Origin: Labyrinthula sp. Ha
Taxonomy: Eukaryota > Sar > Bigyra > Labyrinthulida > Labyrinthulaceae
DNA: 64,000 nt
Direction: 5' to 3'
Assembly (NCBI GenBank): GCA_015227615.1
Contig: JAALGZ010000051.1
Span: 1 to 64,000, forward strand
Shown: positions 36,501 through 48,700 of the stretch, piece by piece
How positions within the stretch are numbered: the stretch's first letter is position 1
Layout of the letters: the number at the start of each line of letters is the position of its first letter
Program-made: the position numbers and the translations under genes
Notes under the pieces: model-generated
The model's database searches: none
Seen by the model: the letters and a program-made list of their open reading frames with translations, nothing else
Told to the model about the DNA's origin: nothing

Positions 36501-39500
36501 AAAATTTTGTTACAGGACTGGGCGGACATTGAGATTTTATTAAGTGTATTATCTGTATGGAAATATCAGCAGCTTAGAATTCAGAAATAGATTACATATG
36601 GGGGGGGGAACAATAGTTCTTAGAACAATATCAAGAAGTTTCACTTAGAATAGTGAATGGTCCTTAACTATTTCAGAAGCAGTAATCAGTTGTGATCAGT
36701 GCGATGCGTTGAGTTGGTCAGTGCCATATTGTGTTCAAAATGTTGAATATTATTATGATAGCCCCGAGGCATTATTTTCAATTATGTAGTATCTTTGTTG
36801 TAATGATTTGGATCTGTTTGAAATATTTTAGCAGTAAATTCTTCAATGAGGATATGAAAATTAACTTTATAAAACCTAAACTGAGGACTCTGAAGCACTT
36901 GTTGTGAAACAGAACACCATCTGCTCATATTTGAATACTTTATATGGATTTGAGTTTGTGGTTTCACATATTTAAGCGTAAGAGAATCGATTGCTATGAC
37001 ACATGTCTTGTTCGTTTAATATTTTTTTATTAATCATACAAGAACGTTATTTCGGGAACGTATAAGCTTTACCTTCCTGTGCTGAGTCCAGGGATGGATA
37101 TGGAATGTTGTATTTCTCCATGATTCCGTTGTACCCTATCAACCTATCCACATATATCTCGACTTCAAAATAGCGGTGGCAAGTAAAGCTCAAGAATCAT
37201 ATTATTTTCCTAGCTGGGTTTTATCCTTGTTTAATACTGGTTTTATTTGTTCAATCTAAGAGGCTATATGACTTAAACATATTTTTGTTTTGGAGTCTCT
37301 AATGTTTCAAGAAATCTAATGTTTAACTCATTGTTAAAATTGCTATAGATTCATAATACTGACGTATCTTTTTTTAATGCTGCTGCTGATTCTTTGCATG
37401 ATGCAACCAATGTATGTTACCTACTGTACTCGAATATAATGCTATGCCTAAAGTAATGTATTCTGAGTAACGAAGGGACTGTTTTACTGACAAAAGATGG
37501 TTAGGTATAAAGCTGTGTATTTTTCTAGGAACTTTGTTGGCTCATTCTAAGAATCCTTACATTCGTTGTTGTCCTTGATAAGCTAAGCACAATTATTAGA
37601 AATATCACCAGGACTAATGTCAGCTGTATTATGTTGGCATTTGCAGCAAATAGGAAGTTACAATAGAAGACTCTAATCTAATTCTGTGATATACTGCACA
37701 GATTTTTTATCTATATTTTATCTTTACCTGATGCACTGCCATTTCACACATATTGTTAATCTGCATCCATTAGTAAACTGAAGAAGAATTTATATTAAAC
37801 TCATATTTATGAATCTATTTAAGAGGTGTTTGGCGAAATTAATATATTTAGAATGGATCTATCTCTATGGAATACAATAACCTTACGTACTGGTGATTTG
37901 AATATATCGTGAGGTTTAGATATCAATGTGTTTGTTAAAACCTTTATCAGGTACATTATGGCTACGTTAATCAATGTTTCTATGTGATTTGTTGAATGGA
38001 AGGTTACGTATAAATATATTTCTTAGTTATTTTACAAGAACTTGCTCTATTTTCATAATAATACAAGAAACTAACGAATTGTGTAATCCTATACGATATT
38101 CTGCTTTTTTTATGAAATATAAATTATTTGATATTGCAAGTATTTCGTGAAGTTTTGTTTCTAGTAAATTGCTCAATAATATGTGCCGAGTTGGGTCTTT
38201 TTTGTGTCGAAAGCTACCACATGAGTATAATTTACCCCAATCATTTAGGGTAAACCATTTCCAAAAAATCCAGGTCATCAAAAAGTTTGATTTTAATTTG
38301 TTACGGGACAAGATTAGAGAGCAAGGCTTCAGGGCTAGCTAATAACTATCCATGAAAATAGAGATAATAGCAGGGAATTATTTAGGGGGCTTTAATGGAT
38401 TGCTAAGAGCTAAATGAAACAGGTAGATTTAGTAGAGAACTTGCCAACTCTAACTTTCTGAGAGCCCCAGTTACCTCATTAGTGTGCATAATCTATTTAA
38501 AATTGTAAAAAAAAATATTTTCTATAAATAAAACCGGGGTAAAGTATAAAATAAATGGTGTAATGCTTAGAATACTGTTTTAGTTATATTGGGAAACATG
38601 ATTATATTTAGATTTTCTTCTTTTTAAATCTTAGAAAGTTGCGTACCTTTTTTAGTACAACTTAACCTGTAGTTTTCGGATAATTTTGTAAGTTCCTTGG
38701 ATTTATAGACTTAACCCTGATCTTCATTCATAATCAGCTTTAATATGTCTAAAATAGAGCAATAGAGTTCTCAGGAAAACCTAAAGTCTCTTATGCTAAA
38801 TTTAGGTTGCCTTTGCGTCTCTTGTTTTTATTATCACATATAGTTTAATATGGCGGAACATTGTGATACCTGAAAGAACTCAGACCAATATTGGGATTAA
38901 TTGTCAAGACATATCCAGGATTTAAAAGTTCATATCGTGCAAAAACCTCGAAGAAATCCGATAACCTGAGGTCAATCTAGGGGAAACAGTGGGATGCTGG
39001 CTGGATAACTGAGCTATACTGTGCCCTTGACTGGCACTGAATAAAAAATTTCACACTGTTCTATGGAAAATTCAGTCTCTCCAATTTAACTGGGCAAAGG
39101 CCCTCAAAAAGCACATAGGCTTTCTAGCATTTTCATCAAGCTGTTTACCTCCAAGTATTTTTGTCCTGTTCGATTTTGCTACCTCGAAGAAAACTTTCCT
39201 GACCACTTAAAATTTAACCATTAACAAGAAGACAGATAGATTAGGATTATAACGTGTTTTTACTAAGGTTCCATTCTGTTGAACTGCTCTTACTGTATGT
39301 CCCATGCAATTTCCAGCGTGCCATGTTCTTGCTTCCACTGTTGGCATTTTGAAAGTGTCCTGTTCAAGGATTTAGAGCTCCCTTTTATAATTAAGACAGG
39401 TTCCGTTTTACAAGACTGTGGAGTTTCTTAAAAATTCTTCACGAGAGAACTATTTAGGCAAAATTTTTGTAGAGGTGGTTTTGTTGTCTTAATAAACATG

Positions 39501-39992
39501 TCTACATTATAATACAGTGTCTACTTACTACATGAGGTTAATATCTTTTTCGTTGCATTAGTAGAATCCTAATATAAATGGGGCAAATATCCCAAAAACT
39601 TTTTTCTCATTTGGTTACACCTTTCTTAACGCCAGATATATATAAATTACATGCACACGTTTTGCTGCAAATAAGAAAAAGGTAGTATTTCTTACATTAT
39701 CAGACAGTGCTGGAATATCCATCAGCCATACCCTTAGGCATAGTTTGCTCTTTTTAAATCATATAGCAATAAAAGGGTGTTGGTTAAGTTTCACTCAAGT
39801 ATCTTTAACTCGTTTTAACAAAATCAAATATCACATTTTTCGCAGTCCATACTTTTCGGAATGCCTTTGTAAATATTGCCCAAAATTATCTTGAAACTTT
39901 ATCATTTTTTATCATTTCAACTCCTTTTTTCGGCGCAATTATTCCAGCAGCTGTGTCCTTATCAGACATCTTCAACAAACTTAACAAGAGAA
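30561..39992. other. gene-free AT-rich tract (9.4 kb)
   Basis: No supported gene. Most frames are under 75 codons. A 9-nt G run occurs at 36600-36608. Short CGGTAATCCGTTACC words at about 31.92 kb may be a scrap of repeat family 2. The one notable frame, at 35659-36054, is listed separately. Confidence 0.55.
35659..36054 (-). other. 131-codon open frame, unsupported
   Basis: Unusually long for this desert, with an ATG start and a stop. Composition is mixed and soluble-looking; no signal, membrane segment or family is recognised. The opposite strand is also open for 82 codons. No neighbouring exons with the tiny-intron signature were found. It may be a chance frame, a relic or a real small gene. 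Confidence 0.2.
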
Positions 39993-41170
39993 ATGTGTTT
40001 ATTAATACTTAAACACTGGTGCCCAGATTGCTCTAATCGAGGGTGGTGGAAATTAATTTGCTGGTCAAGAAATAGATTTTACTTTTGCAGAAAATTTTAC
40101 TGTAAACGTGACCATCAAATGAAAGAAGAAGACTTTCTGTTATTCCCTCCGGTCCCTGGACTCAAACTAAGACGGGCACCAACAAATGAAGAAAAGTTTG
40201 AGATATCATTATCAAAACTTTTCTGTAGCTTCTTTACATCCTCAGTACCATATTTTGCTTTTTTTTTATCGTTTAGGCAGTACTCTCGCTTTTGATTTTC
40301 ACAACTCTCTCCCTATATTCTTCCGAAGAAGTATCCAATTTATTCATCTGCGACCCTGATAACGAAAAATCAATACCAAACATAGATTTTCCTGCAGGAA
40401 CTTCACTATCTGATGTAAATTTGGACACATACTGCAAAATAAAGAGTTTTCTTGCTATATTCAGCTGCATTCTCTTATTTCCTCAATTAATTCAAACAGT
40501 TAGCGCTACAGCAGTACTGTTATACTCAACAGAACCAAGTGTTAAATTACCAATATCGGATAGAAGTTATTATGGAATATCCCCATTTATTACAGAATGC
40601 CTTCATCCTGATCTCTTGAAAAGAATTCTTTGGATTTTACCCTCTGTAGTACAACTCCCTAGGTATATTTATAAGAATAGACCATCAGGTGTATTTTGTA
40701 TGCGGATTCTGTTCATGATACTTTTTCTTCTCCCTCGAGTTCTTCTATCACTGAGTTTGATTCCGTTTAGCTTCTTTTTGATTAGTGCATCGAAAGGATT
40801 GTTGGAAGTGTTTAGTTCCTTTGTTATTAGTCAGTTCGTTGGAGTATTTCTGAGTTATTTTTCTATGCTTTCTGGAAGAGAACAGGTTGGGGAAGATTTT
40901 TGGGGATACACAAAAAGATCAAGAAAAGCTGTTGAAGCGGTACAGGATCCTATAACAGATTTTGCTGCGGGTCTGACCATTTCCAAGTTTGGGTTACCAG
41001 TACCTCGGGCAGAGAAAGAACCTTTTTTATTCAAAATCCAAAAATTTTTCCGCGAAAATATATTCTCTTGTTGTTTTGAGGGAAGAAAAAGAGTTGACTC
41101 AATCACGTATTTTGAGAGGGGTATGAGATATGAGGACATTGGAGGGCCTGATGACCTGTTTATGATGTAA
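39993..41170 (+). CDS. multi-pass membrane protein of unknown function with Cys/aromatic-rich head, 2 exons, 381 aa
   Basis: Exons are 39993-40244 and 40277-41170, joined across a 32-nt phase 0 intron (...FCSFFTSS to AVLSLLIFTT...). The first in-frame ATG (39993) adds a 42-residue Cys- and Trp-rich head with C10, C13, C23, C32, C37, H8 and H41, reminiscent of a small metal-binding module. If translation starts instead at 40119 the protein is 339 aa and lacks it. Hydrophobic segments lie near 77-98, 141-167, 226-244 and 259-281, so there are four or more membrane spans. The last ~90 residues are soluble, with FWGYTKRSRK, DFAAGL and a terminal GGPDDLFMM. I do not recognise the family. The thiolase gene follows 205 nt downstream on the same strand, but nothing shows a joint function. 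Confidence 0.75.
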
Positions 41171-41375
41171 CACAGAGAAAGCATTCTTTCTTCCATTTTT
41201 TCTCAAGATTTAGGTTTATATCCCCAATAGACTATACGCATGAATATTTTTTCTTAAGGTTTATCAAGTTTTATTCTATACTACTCCCCTATTCTTCTTT
41301 GGTATTCTAAACACAGTTTAAGTAATGGGAAACAATATAACATTACTGCAATAAATAATAATAAACAACAAGAAG

Positions 41376-42706
41376 ATGCTGGTGAAACTTACAAGAAGTA
41401 ACACCATTTTACCAGTAATTCTGCGTTCTAACATTTTTATATCCCAATTTCACACATTGAAGGAACGAATTTATGTTAAATCTGCTTCCGTTGCACCTGT
41501 AACTCGAAAGCAAGGCTCGCTACAACAAATATCTGATCTATCCCGTAAATTTTAGTCAACCAAAATACCTAGAATACGTGGTAAACGATTTGCTTTCAAA
41601 AACAAATGTTTCCAAATCTGAAATTGATGGGTTAATAGTTGGAAACATGCTCTCTCCAGTACTTCAAAATCAAAGCCAACTTGCTGCCTTCATTGCTTCA
41701 AGAGCAGATCTACTTGGTGTTGATGCGACTACTGTAGATGCAGCTTGTGCTTCAGGTGCATCTGCTTTTCGAGCTGGAATCTTTGCTATAGCTTCTGGAG
41801 CCTTAAAAAATGTTATTGTTCTTGGGATAGAGTCAATGATCCCATATTTGGATAAGGCAACATCCGGGAAGGAAAAGTATGCGGAAGAAATGAAAAAAGT
41901 GACAAAAGGATTAGCCCAAGCTAGTAATTTTCCTACTGAAGGTAGTAAGGGATCTACCTTTGTCTCACTTAATGATCAGGTCATGACAGAGTATCTTCAA
42001 ACCTATGATGTCGATCCGGATGATTTCTTCTACATTTCTGAGAATGCCCATCACAATGCATTAACTGCTGAACATGCACTGTTCAGGAAGGAAATATCAA
42101 TGGATAATTATATGGATTCTCCGTTTCTTGGAAACTCTGTTCGGTTTCTTGACTGCTGCCCCATTTGTAACGGAGCAGCAGCTGTATTAATCTCGTCAGA
42201 AGGAAGTCTTGGCCAGGATGTTGTTGTTTCAGGTATTTTTTCTGTATCTCTTGAGTCCAGGATCAAGTTCTAGAGTGGATGACATTGATCTTTCCAGAAG
42301 AGAAAATTTACTGGAAATGAAGGCTGTAAAGTCTTCTGTGGAAGACTGTTTAAATCAAGCCCAGATTGGTAGATCTGAAGTTTCGATTTACGAAGTTCAT
42401 GATGCGTATTCTATAATGACTGCTGTTAGTCTTGAGGCTTGTGGATTTGCTGGCAAAGGTAAAAGCCTGAGCTTTGTAAAGAATGGACATGCGGGACTGG
42501 AAGGAAAGTTGCCAGTGAGTACTTTTGGAGGGTTGAAGGCTCGAGGTCATCCAGTTGGTGCTAGTGGAGTTTATCAATTAGCTGAAGGATACATGCAGCT
42601 TACTGAAGCGGCAGAAAATAACCAGGTGGACAAGGTGAGACATGTTTTGACTTCCTCTTTTGGCGGAGCAGCAACTACGGTGGTGTCAAATCTCTTGTCC
42701 TTATAA
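41376..42706 (+). CDS. thiolase of SCPx/archaeal type, probably mitochondrial, 3 exons, 424 aa
   Basis: An acetyl-CoA acetyltransferase/3-ketoacyl-CoA thiolase-fold enzyme. Exons are 41376-41544, 41573-42232 and 42261-42706, with two 28-nt phase 1 introns; joining gives SDLS-Q-YVVNDLL and DVVVS-G-SSSRVDD. The nucleophile is C115 in DAACASGASAF. Later come YEVHDAYS and the GLKARGHPVGASG loop with its histidine. The C-terminal catalytic cysteine of classical thiolases is replaced (TSSFGGAAT), as in SCP2-type and archaeal-type thiolases. The usual N-terminal RTPFG motif is not evident: only a TRKQGSL stretch stands there. The first ~35 residues (MLVKLTRSNTILPVILRSN...) look like a mitochondrial presequence. 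The exact substrate (short- or long-chain acyl-CoA) cannot be told. Confidence 0.9.
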
Positions 42707-45700
42707 GTCCTCTGAAAGTCCAGTTTAAATATTAATTTCCTAATTCAGGTTGAAATGTTTCAACTCTTTTAGAACTCTTGTTAAAGCTCCCCATAATGGA
42801 ACCATCTTATTCAAACTATATCTCTCACTGTTTTCAAGTATTTTCCTGTGCATTCTTTATATAATTAAGTCTTAGCTGTACGCTATTATGTTAAACAACT
42901 TGATCGCCTAGCTGCAGACGGGGGAAAAAGCCACATCTAAGTAATCACTATGCGTCACCCCAAAATCTTTACATGCCTAAATACACCTGGACAGTATTTA
43001 ATACTTGGTTCAACTTTATGATCAGAATTGTTACGAACATGCCCAATTAATTATAAGATGTGAGTGGTGAGAACATTAGTGCTCCAAAAGTTAATTTTTT
43101 CTGCACATAGGAAAATAGTTCCTATATTAAGCATTTTTTAAGAAGATTATGAGCTCGTTATCCTGGCTTCAAGCTGTGTGTGAGCAGTGAACGCTACCTG
43201 TGTCATTAATACTTTTCGGATTTGATTTATTGATAAACAACCAATAAAATTGCTGCCCGTATATTTACTATTTGTAATAAATAATTTAGAAAAAAACTTT
43301 TTGATGGATTATTAACAACCAGCTGATATTCTCAGTAACAGCACCTTTGTTTTTTACTGGTCAAAATATAGATTCGCTTATTGATAATCAGAATCAAAAC
43401 AGTTATCAAATAGTTATAGTTGATTTATATCAAATTTGATGCCTGATTACTTGTGATCGTTTCATTGAGTATTATTCGGTTTTTATAGTGTTTGTTAAAA
43501 TTTTTTATTGACTAGGGCCCGTACTAAACTCATGCTTTTATGAACGTTTCCCTTAAAGATGAACTTTTTTGCGACAATTCCAATTTTAAAGGTTAGTTCA
43601 TATTACACACTATTATATAGTCTAATCTAAGCAACTGCTAAAGCAACTGCAGAACAATGCTTCCCTGTAATTGATTATGTTAATTGTGCTATTTCATGCC
43701 ATATTTTTTATAGAAACCTCAAATAGTGATTAATTCATTTATGTCGTCTCTTGCTCATGAGCAAGAAATCTGGCACAAAACCTGTTAGTTTGGGCTAGCA
43801 CCTTCTCTTTGAATTGAATAAATATTACCCAGTTCACTTTTTTGAACTTCCGAACGGTAACTTGGGCATCATGCTCAAAACAGGACGTGCCAAATGAAAA
43901 TTTCCATTGGGCCAAGAAAGGGTTATGCGTGTTGATTTTAGACCGGTATGAAAATTTATTTCTTGGAATAAACGAAGCAACATTAGAACTTATATCCAAA
44001 ATGATGAGTGGAAAATGATTTTAAGGGAAACTTTTCTTGTCCCCTGAAAATAATAGCCCAACCTTTAAGCCAGATAGTTACTAAGCAAATACTGTAATAA
44101 TCTAGCAAGTTCATAGCAAGATAATGAAAAAATACATTCAATGGATACATTTAGTGAACCCAAATGAAATAAAAGTGCAGGACTCAACCTATCTTTTTAG
44201 ATAATTCTCTTCATGCTCAGACTGTAACTCTTAGACCAGGTTGCATCTTGTGATTAAGTTCTAATAGTTGGTAAATGTTAGAACCATGTATCAATTAAGC
44301 TTCTAGGAATATGTCCTTATTATAGCGGTGCCAGAATTAGCTAACGGCCCCACTGTGACGTTATTATATTTGAAATAAAGTACATTATTCGATCATTTCA
44401 AAGTTTAAAGAAGAAAGAAAATACTAGGAACAATATACAGACATCTGTTAAGTATTAAAAATTGACTCCAAAAGAACTATGGGTACTAACATAATCTAAT
44501 TTTTGTTAGACAAGAACTTTCTGACAATGAGGATTAGATGCTTATAGGTCGGGGCTTTGGGGCTGTATTTCATGATATGAAATGCCAATCTTTCCTACAG
44601 CTGATACCATTGGTAATTTCAGGTTTGCAATAGAAATTTATACATTTGGCAAGAGGGTCAAAGCTCAGTGTACAAGAGTGAAATTATCAAAGAAACAGAT
44701 GTACCTCATTACTAGTACGGGTTTAGTTGAATTAAATGCTATTTAGTGCATAGTATTTACGATTACATTCTTGATTATGAAATCGTATTAATTTTTATCT
44801 TATATTTGAAAGATGCTGAATGCTATTGGTTATTATGAGATAAGTACAAAACTGAAGAAACAAGTTCAAATAGTTGAAACGAGATAATAAATCCATCAGA
44901 AAACTCAGCACGCGGACTAGCTGCATGTTCCCTTGAGCTATGACCTTAATGTATTGCGCTTCGTCATTCTTCAGATAGAATAATTATTCAAATAACGGTA
45001 CCTTATTTGATAAACACATTACCAACTACCCATTGCTTTTACTTAATTACTATAAATCAATAAATTACAGGGCTAGATAGTAAATTATACTCTTATTTCT
45101 TAATACAAAGTAAACAGTACAAGAACGTCTGTTCCATATTGTTAATATTTATTATAGATATTCTGAACAAAATAACGATTGTAAAAGCCTTGGCAAGGAT
45201 GAAAGAGTCTGTCATAGTCATGGAAAAAAGATTTAGGATTTATAACTCTAATCAAAAGAATCCTCTAGTATCGACTTAAAAGTTGTGTACATGTAGACTT
45301 ATGAACAAAGTTTGATATTGTTCTTGTCATATCTTGATGATTTATTGATTTCAATATTTCAATAAAGCTATTGATTGATTACTTTTGTTTATGGGTTTTC
45401 AATGGCAAAGTATAACGCAGAATATACTCAGAAATTGACCAAAGATTTTATCGTAATTAGGAGCAGATAAGGGGAATCAGGTGATTAAATTTGGAGTTTT
45501 GAACTCAGATCCCCTTTTCAAGTTATACCACCATGAACCTAACTACATTCAGCCTAGGATATAGAGATTACAGTTGATTTTGAAGCGAGGTCTCTTTTCT
45601 GCCACGCATTGTTCCAGGATTGCGAATTCTTTAATTTGTTTTGTTGAGCCAATACCGGTAAATCAATTAAATCTAAAATTTAATGTTTCCCGCAGCTGTA

Positions 45701-48700
45701 ATCTCAGGCTACATGGCCAACTTCTTAGGGTTGATGAAGTAAAGCAGTGCTTCTTCCGAGATTCTTAATATAAATAACCTATCTTATTAAAATTTCTCAA
45801 ACAATATTACTAATCCTGTCAAAAATTATGACCTTAACTCGATGTTGTCCTCCAAAGGGCACTTTATTCTAAGATAACGGGAGGTTTCTAGCGCAAATTC
45901 ACAAGAACACCTATCCAAAATCTTTTCTTTTCTTTTATTGGAAGTAATATTAAGTGAAAGGCTCAGCTTAGAAATATGTTTTATGTGAATATTGATTTCT
46001 AAAGAGTTAAACAAATCAGCGATTGACATCATTATTCCAATAATCCCAACATTTTAAAGCGCTACTTTCAAACCAGTTTTGACTTTCTAGTTTCTGGAAA
46101 AGAAGTGAATACATTGATTAGCTTTGACAAATATCCTTTAGGTCAAAATTAATAGACAATACTATGTCAAGAAAACTTGAACACAAATCTGAATTGATTC
46201 ACACGATATTAAAAGACAGAAAGAGAAGCTGTAATTTAAAAGGATGGATAGCTCAGCGAATAAAACTTAGGTCAACATTAAAACCTGAAGGTATGTATTT
46301 AAATTTATTTTCGTGTCTTTGATGTAAGTTCCCATTTGTTTTCCTTTTATTATTTAAGTAAAGTTGGACAAAAAGTGCTATTTAGCTTTGAACGAGTTCT
46401 TTCAATGAATTTCAATTGTAAATTAAAAATACATTACCATATGCATAATATCCATCCGCTTCGACTGTTTGACTATGTTATTCTATCTAGGAACTGTATT
46501 CAATCATTCCAAAACATAAACGTGTACTATTTATGCATTCTAATAATTTATTCCAAATAAACTGCGTGTGTTTTGATTGGTGATGACAAAAAAAAATCAC
46601 AATTATCTCAAAAAGCTTTTAAACAAAACATATGATGTTCTAAAAACACATAAGTGGCATATTTTTTTAAGTGTTTTAAGCAGTTTTAGAAAAAGAATTC
46701 ATGTAAAACCAAAGCATTAACAGAACTCTTTAGTCCAGACGAAAAATTGGTTAATTATTTGGAAGAGACTTAAAAACGCAATGCATTAAAAAATGTATAC
46801 ATTTTTTCAACTTTAGGGATATTAAATCTAAGAGATTTGAAGCTCATATTCAGAATTTTTTTTGCTTCAGATTAAATCCCAACATAATAAGTAGAAAGGT
46901 ATTATAATATAATGAAAAGAAACGCTAGCTATAACATCTTCTTGCACAATCATGTTTTTAGAATAATATAAACCATTTGTGTACCACAAACAACAGCAGT
47001 AAATAGAAATAGTACGGGGGTTAAACAAGCTAGCTCTGTCTTAAGACAGTATGATTCGTTAGCGCATAGGCAGTTCTCAGAATAACTTCGGCAAGAACAA
47101 GAGTATAAAATAACTTCAGTATTACCCATGTGACAAGGAAAATTGAAGGCCATAATTCTTAAGTAAACGTCATTAGAATACCATTCTGCGGAACTGGGTG
47201 GGAGTCGGGGCGTCAAAATGCCCTTTTGATTTCTTATTTTCTTAGAAAATATGCTACAAATATGTGGTTATCATATTCAAACTGATTGAGAACGTATTCT
47301 CCTTAGATGTATATATTCTTCATCTGAAAAGAATTGTCAAGATTCATCCTTTATAATAGAAAATTTGTGCTAAACCTGATCTTTCTTTTCTAAAAAAAGG
47401 AATAGTATAGATACATCTACCTCTTTTATGTTCATGGCATGTTAAGATTCTAAATCCCGTCGTTATACCTAGCTGATTGAGTTGAACACAGAATCTGTAA
47501 ATATATCTATAGGAAAGGAAGATAATTAAAAACTAACCACGGCAATAACTCTAAGTCTGAAGAATAAAAGTGTCATTACCGACACTACATCTCTTCTTCC
47601 AGTCATATCCATAACTTCTACAAAGAGTTCAATATTGATGAAACTTTCGCCATTTAACAAATGACTTAAACAATTAACTGGTTAAGAGGAATATGTGTAG
47701 TACGTGCCGGGTAAACGGCGCAGAAGAATTCGACCATAAGGCAGGGATCAAATAGCTCCCTTTCTCAAGGATTAAATAACAAACCGTTTGCTCCAATGTA
47801 TTCCAGTCCATTTGACACGTCTAGGATTAGGGATTCTTTGAAAATGGTAACCCTAGACTCTTAGTTGCATCTTTTCTCAGCTACAAAGCTCAAAGCCCAA
47901 CTTCTACTCAAGTCATGCAAATGGAAAGCCTATATATTTTCTTATGGCTATTTCTTATGGGTTTCTATTTCTTTACTTCCAAATTTTATGTATTCATATC
48001 AGTATCTCCTCGCTTCATATATGTTTTACACATATAAAAATAGTATTTTTTTTCAACTTCGATATATTGTTTCATAATCTTAGCTTAATGCTTTATTATT
48101 CTAGCTGCTTCTAGGTTGAGAGTGCGAAAATTTGAGTTGTCGGCTGAAATTATTCTTGATTTCATGTTTTAAAGAACTATTGTGTGACCCTGGAATCACC
48201 CGTATCTCGATATAGGTTTATTTTTGTATCTTTTCCGTGAAACTCATTTAAATACTCCCAAACCTGTGGGTATAGTTCTGATTTTCTTATAACCGGTCAT
48301 CTTTCAAGATTATATTTCCGGTAGAGCGTCTCACTGCAATTTGCTACCCACAAGTTGCACCAAACGTGAATAAACATCCCTTTTCCAACTCGATTTCTCG
48401 TTTGTATTGGTGGGCCAATGTATATAAAAGGAATTCCCATTAAAACACATCCTTTAATAATATGGAATCATCTGAAACAGGATCTATTCAACATGCCAAT
48501 GCATTGCATTTTAATTAATAAAAAATCCAACATTTCCCCCACCATGTTCCAAAATAGAATATGGAACGCAAAATTTTGTGACTGTTGAGGATCGAGTTAC
48601 TCGTTATTAGTTGTTGGTAACACAAATTAGAGGGAAATCAATTTACTTGAAAGAATTACAGCCTTCAAATATTTTCTTTCTTGTTACTATTAAAGCAAGA

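Noticed and set aside
40225-40276. Alternative 52-nt intron in the membrane-protein gene
   Set aside because: The 32-nt choice fits the size of the other 11 introns and keeps the serine-rich run before the hydrophobic segment.
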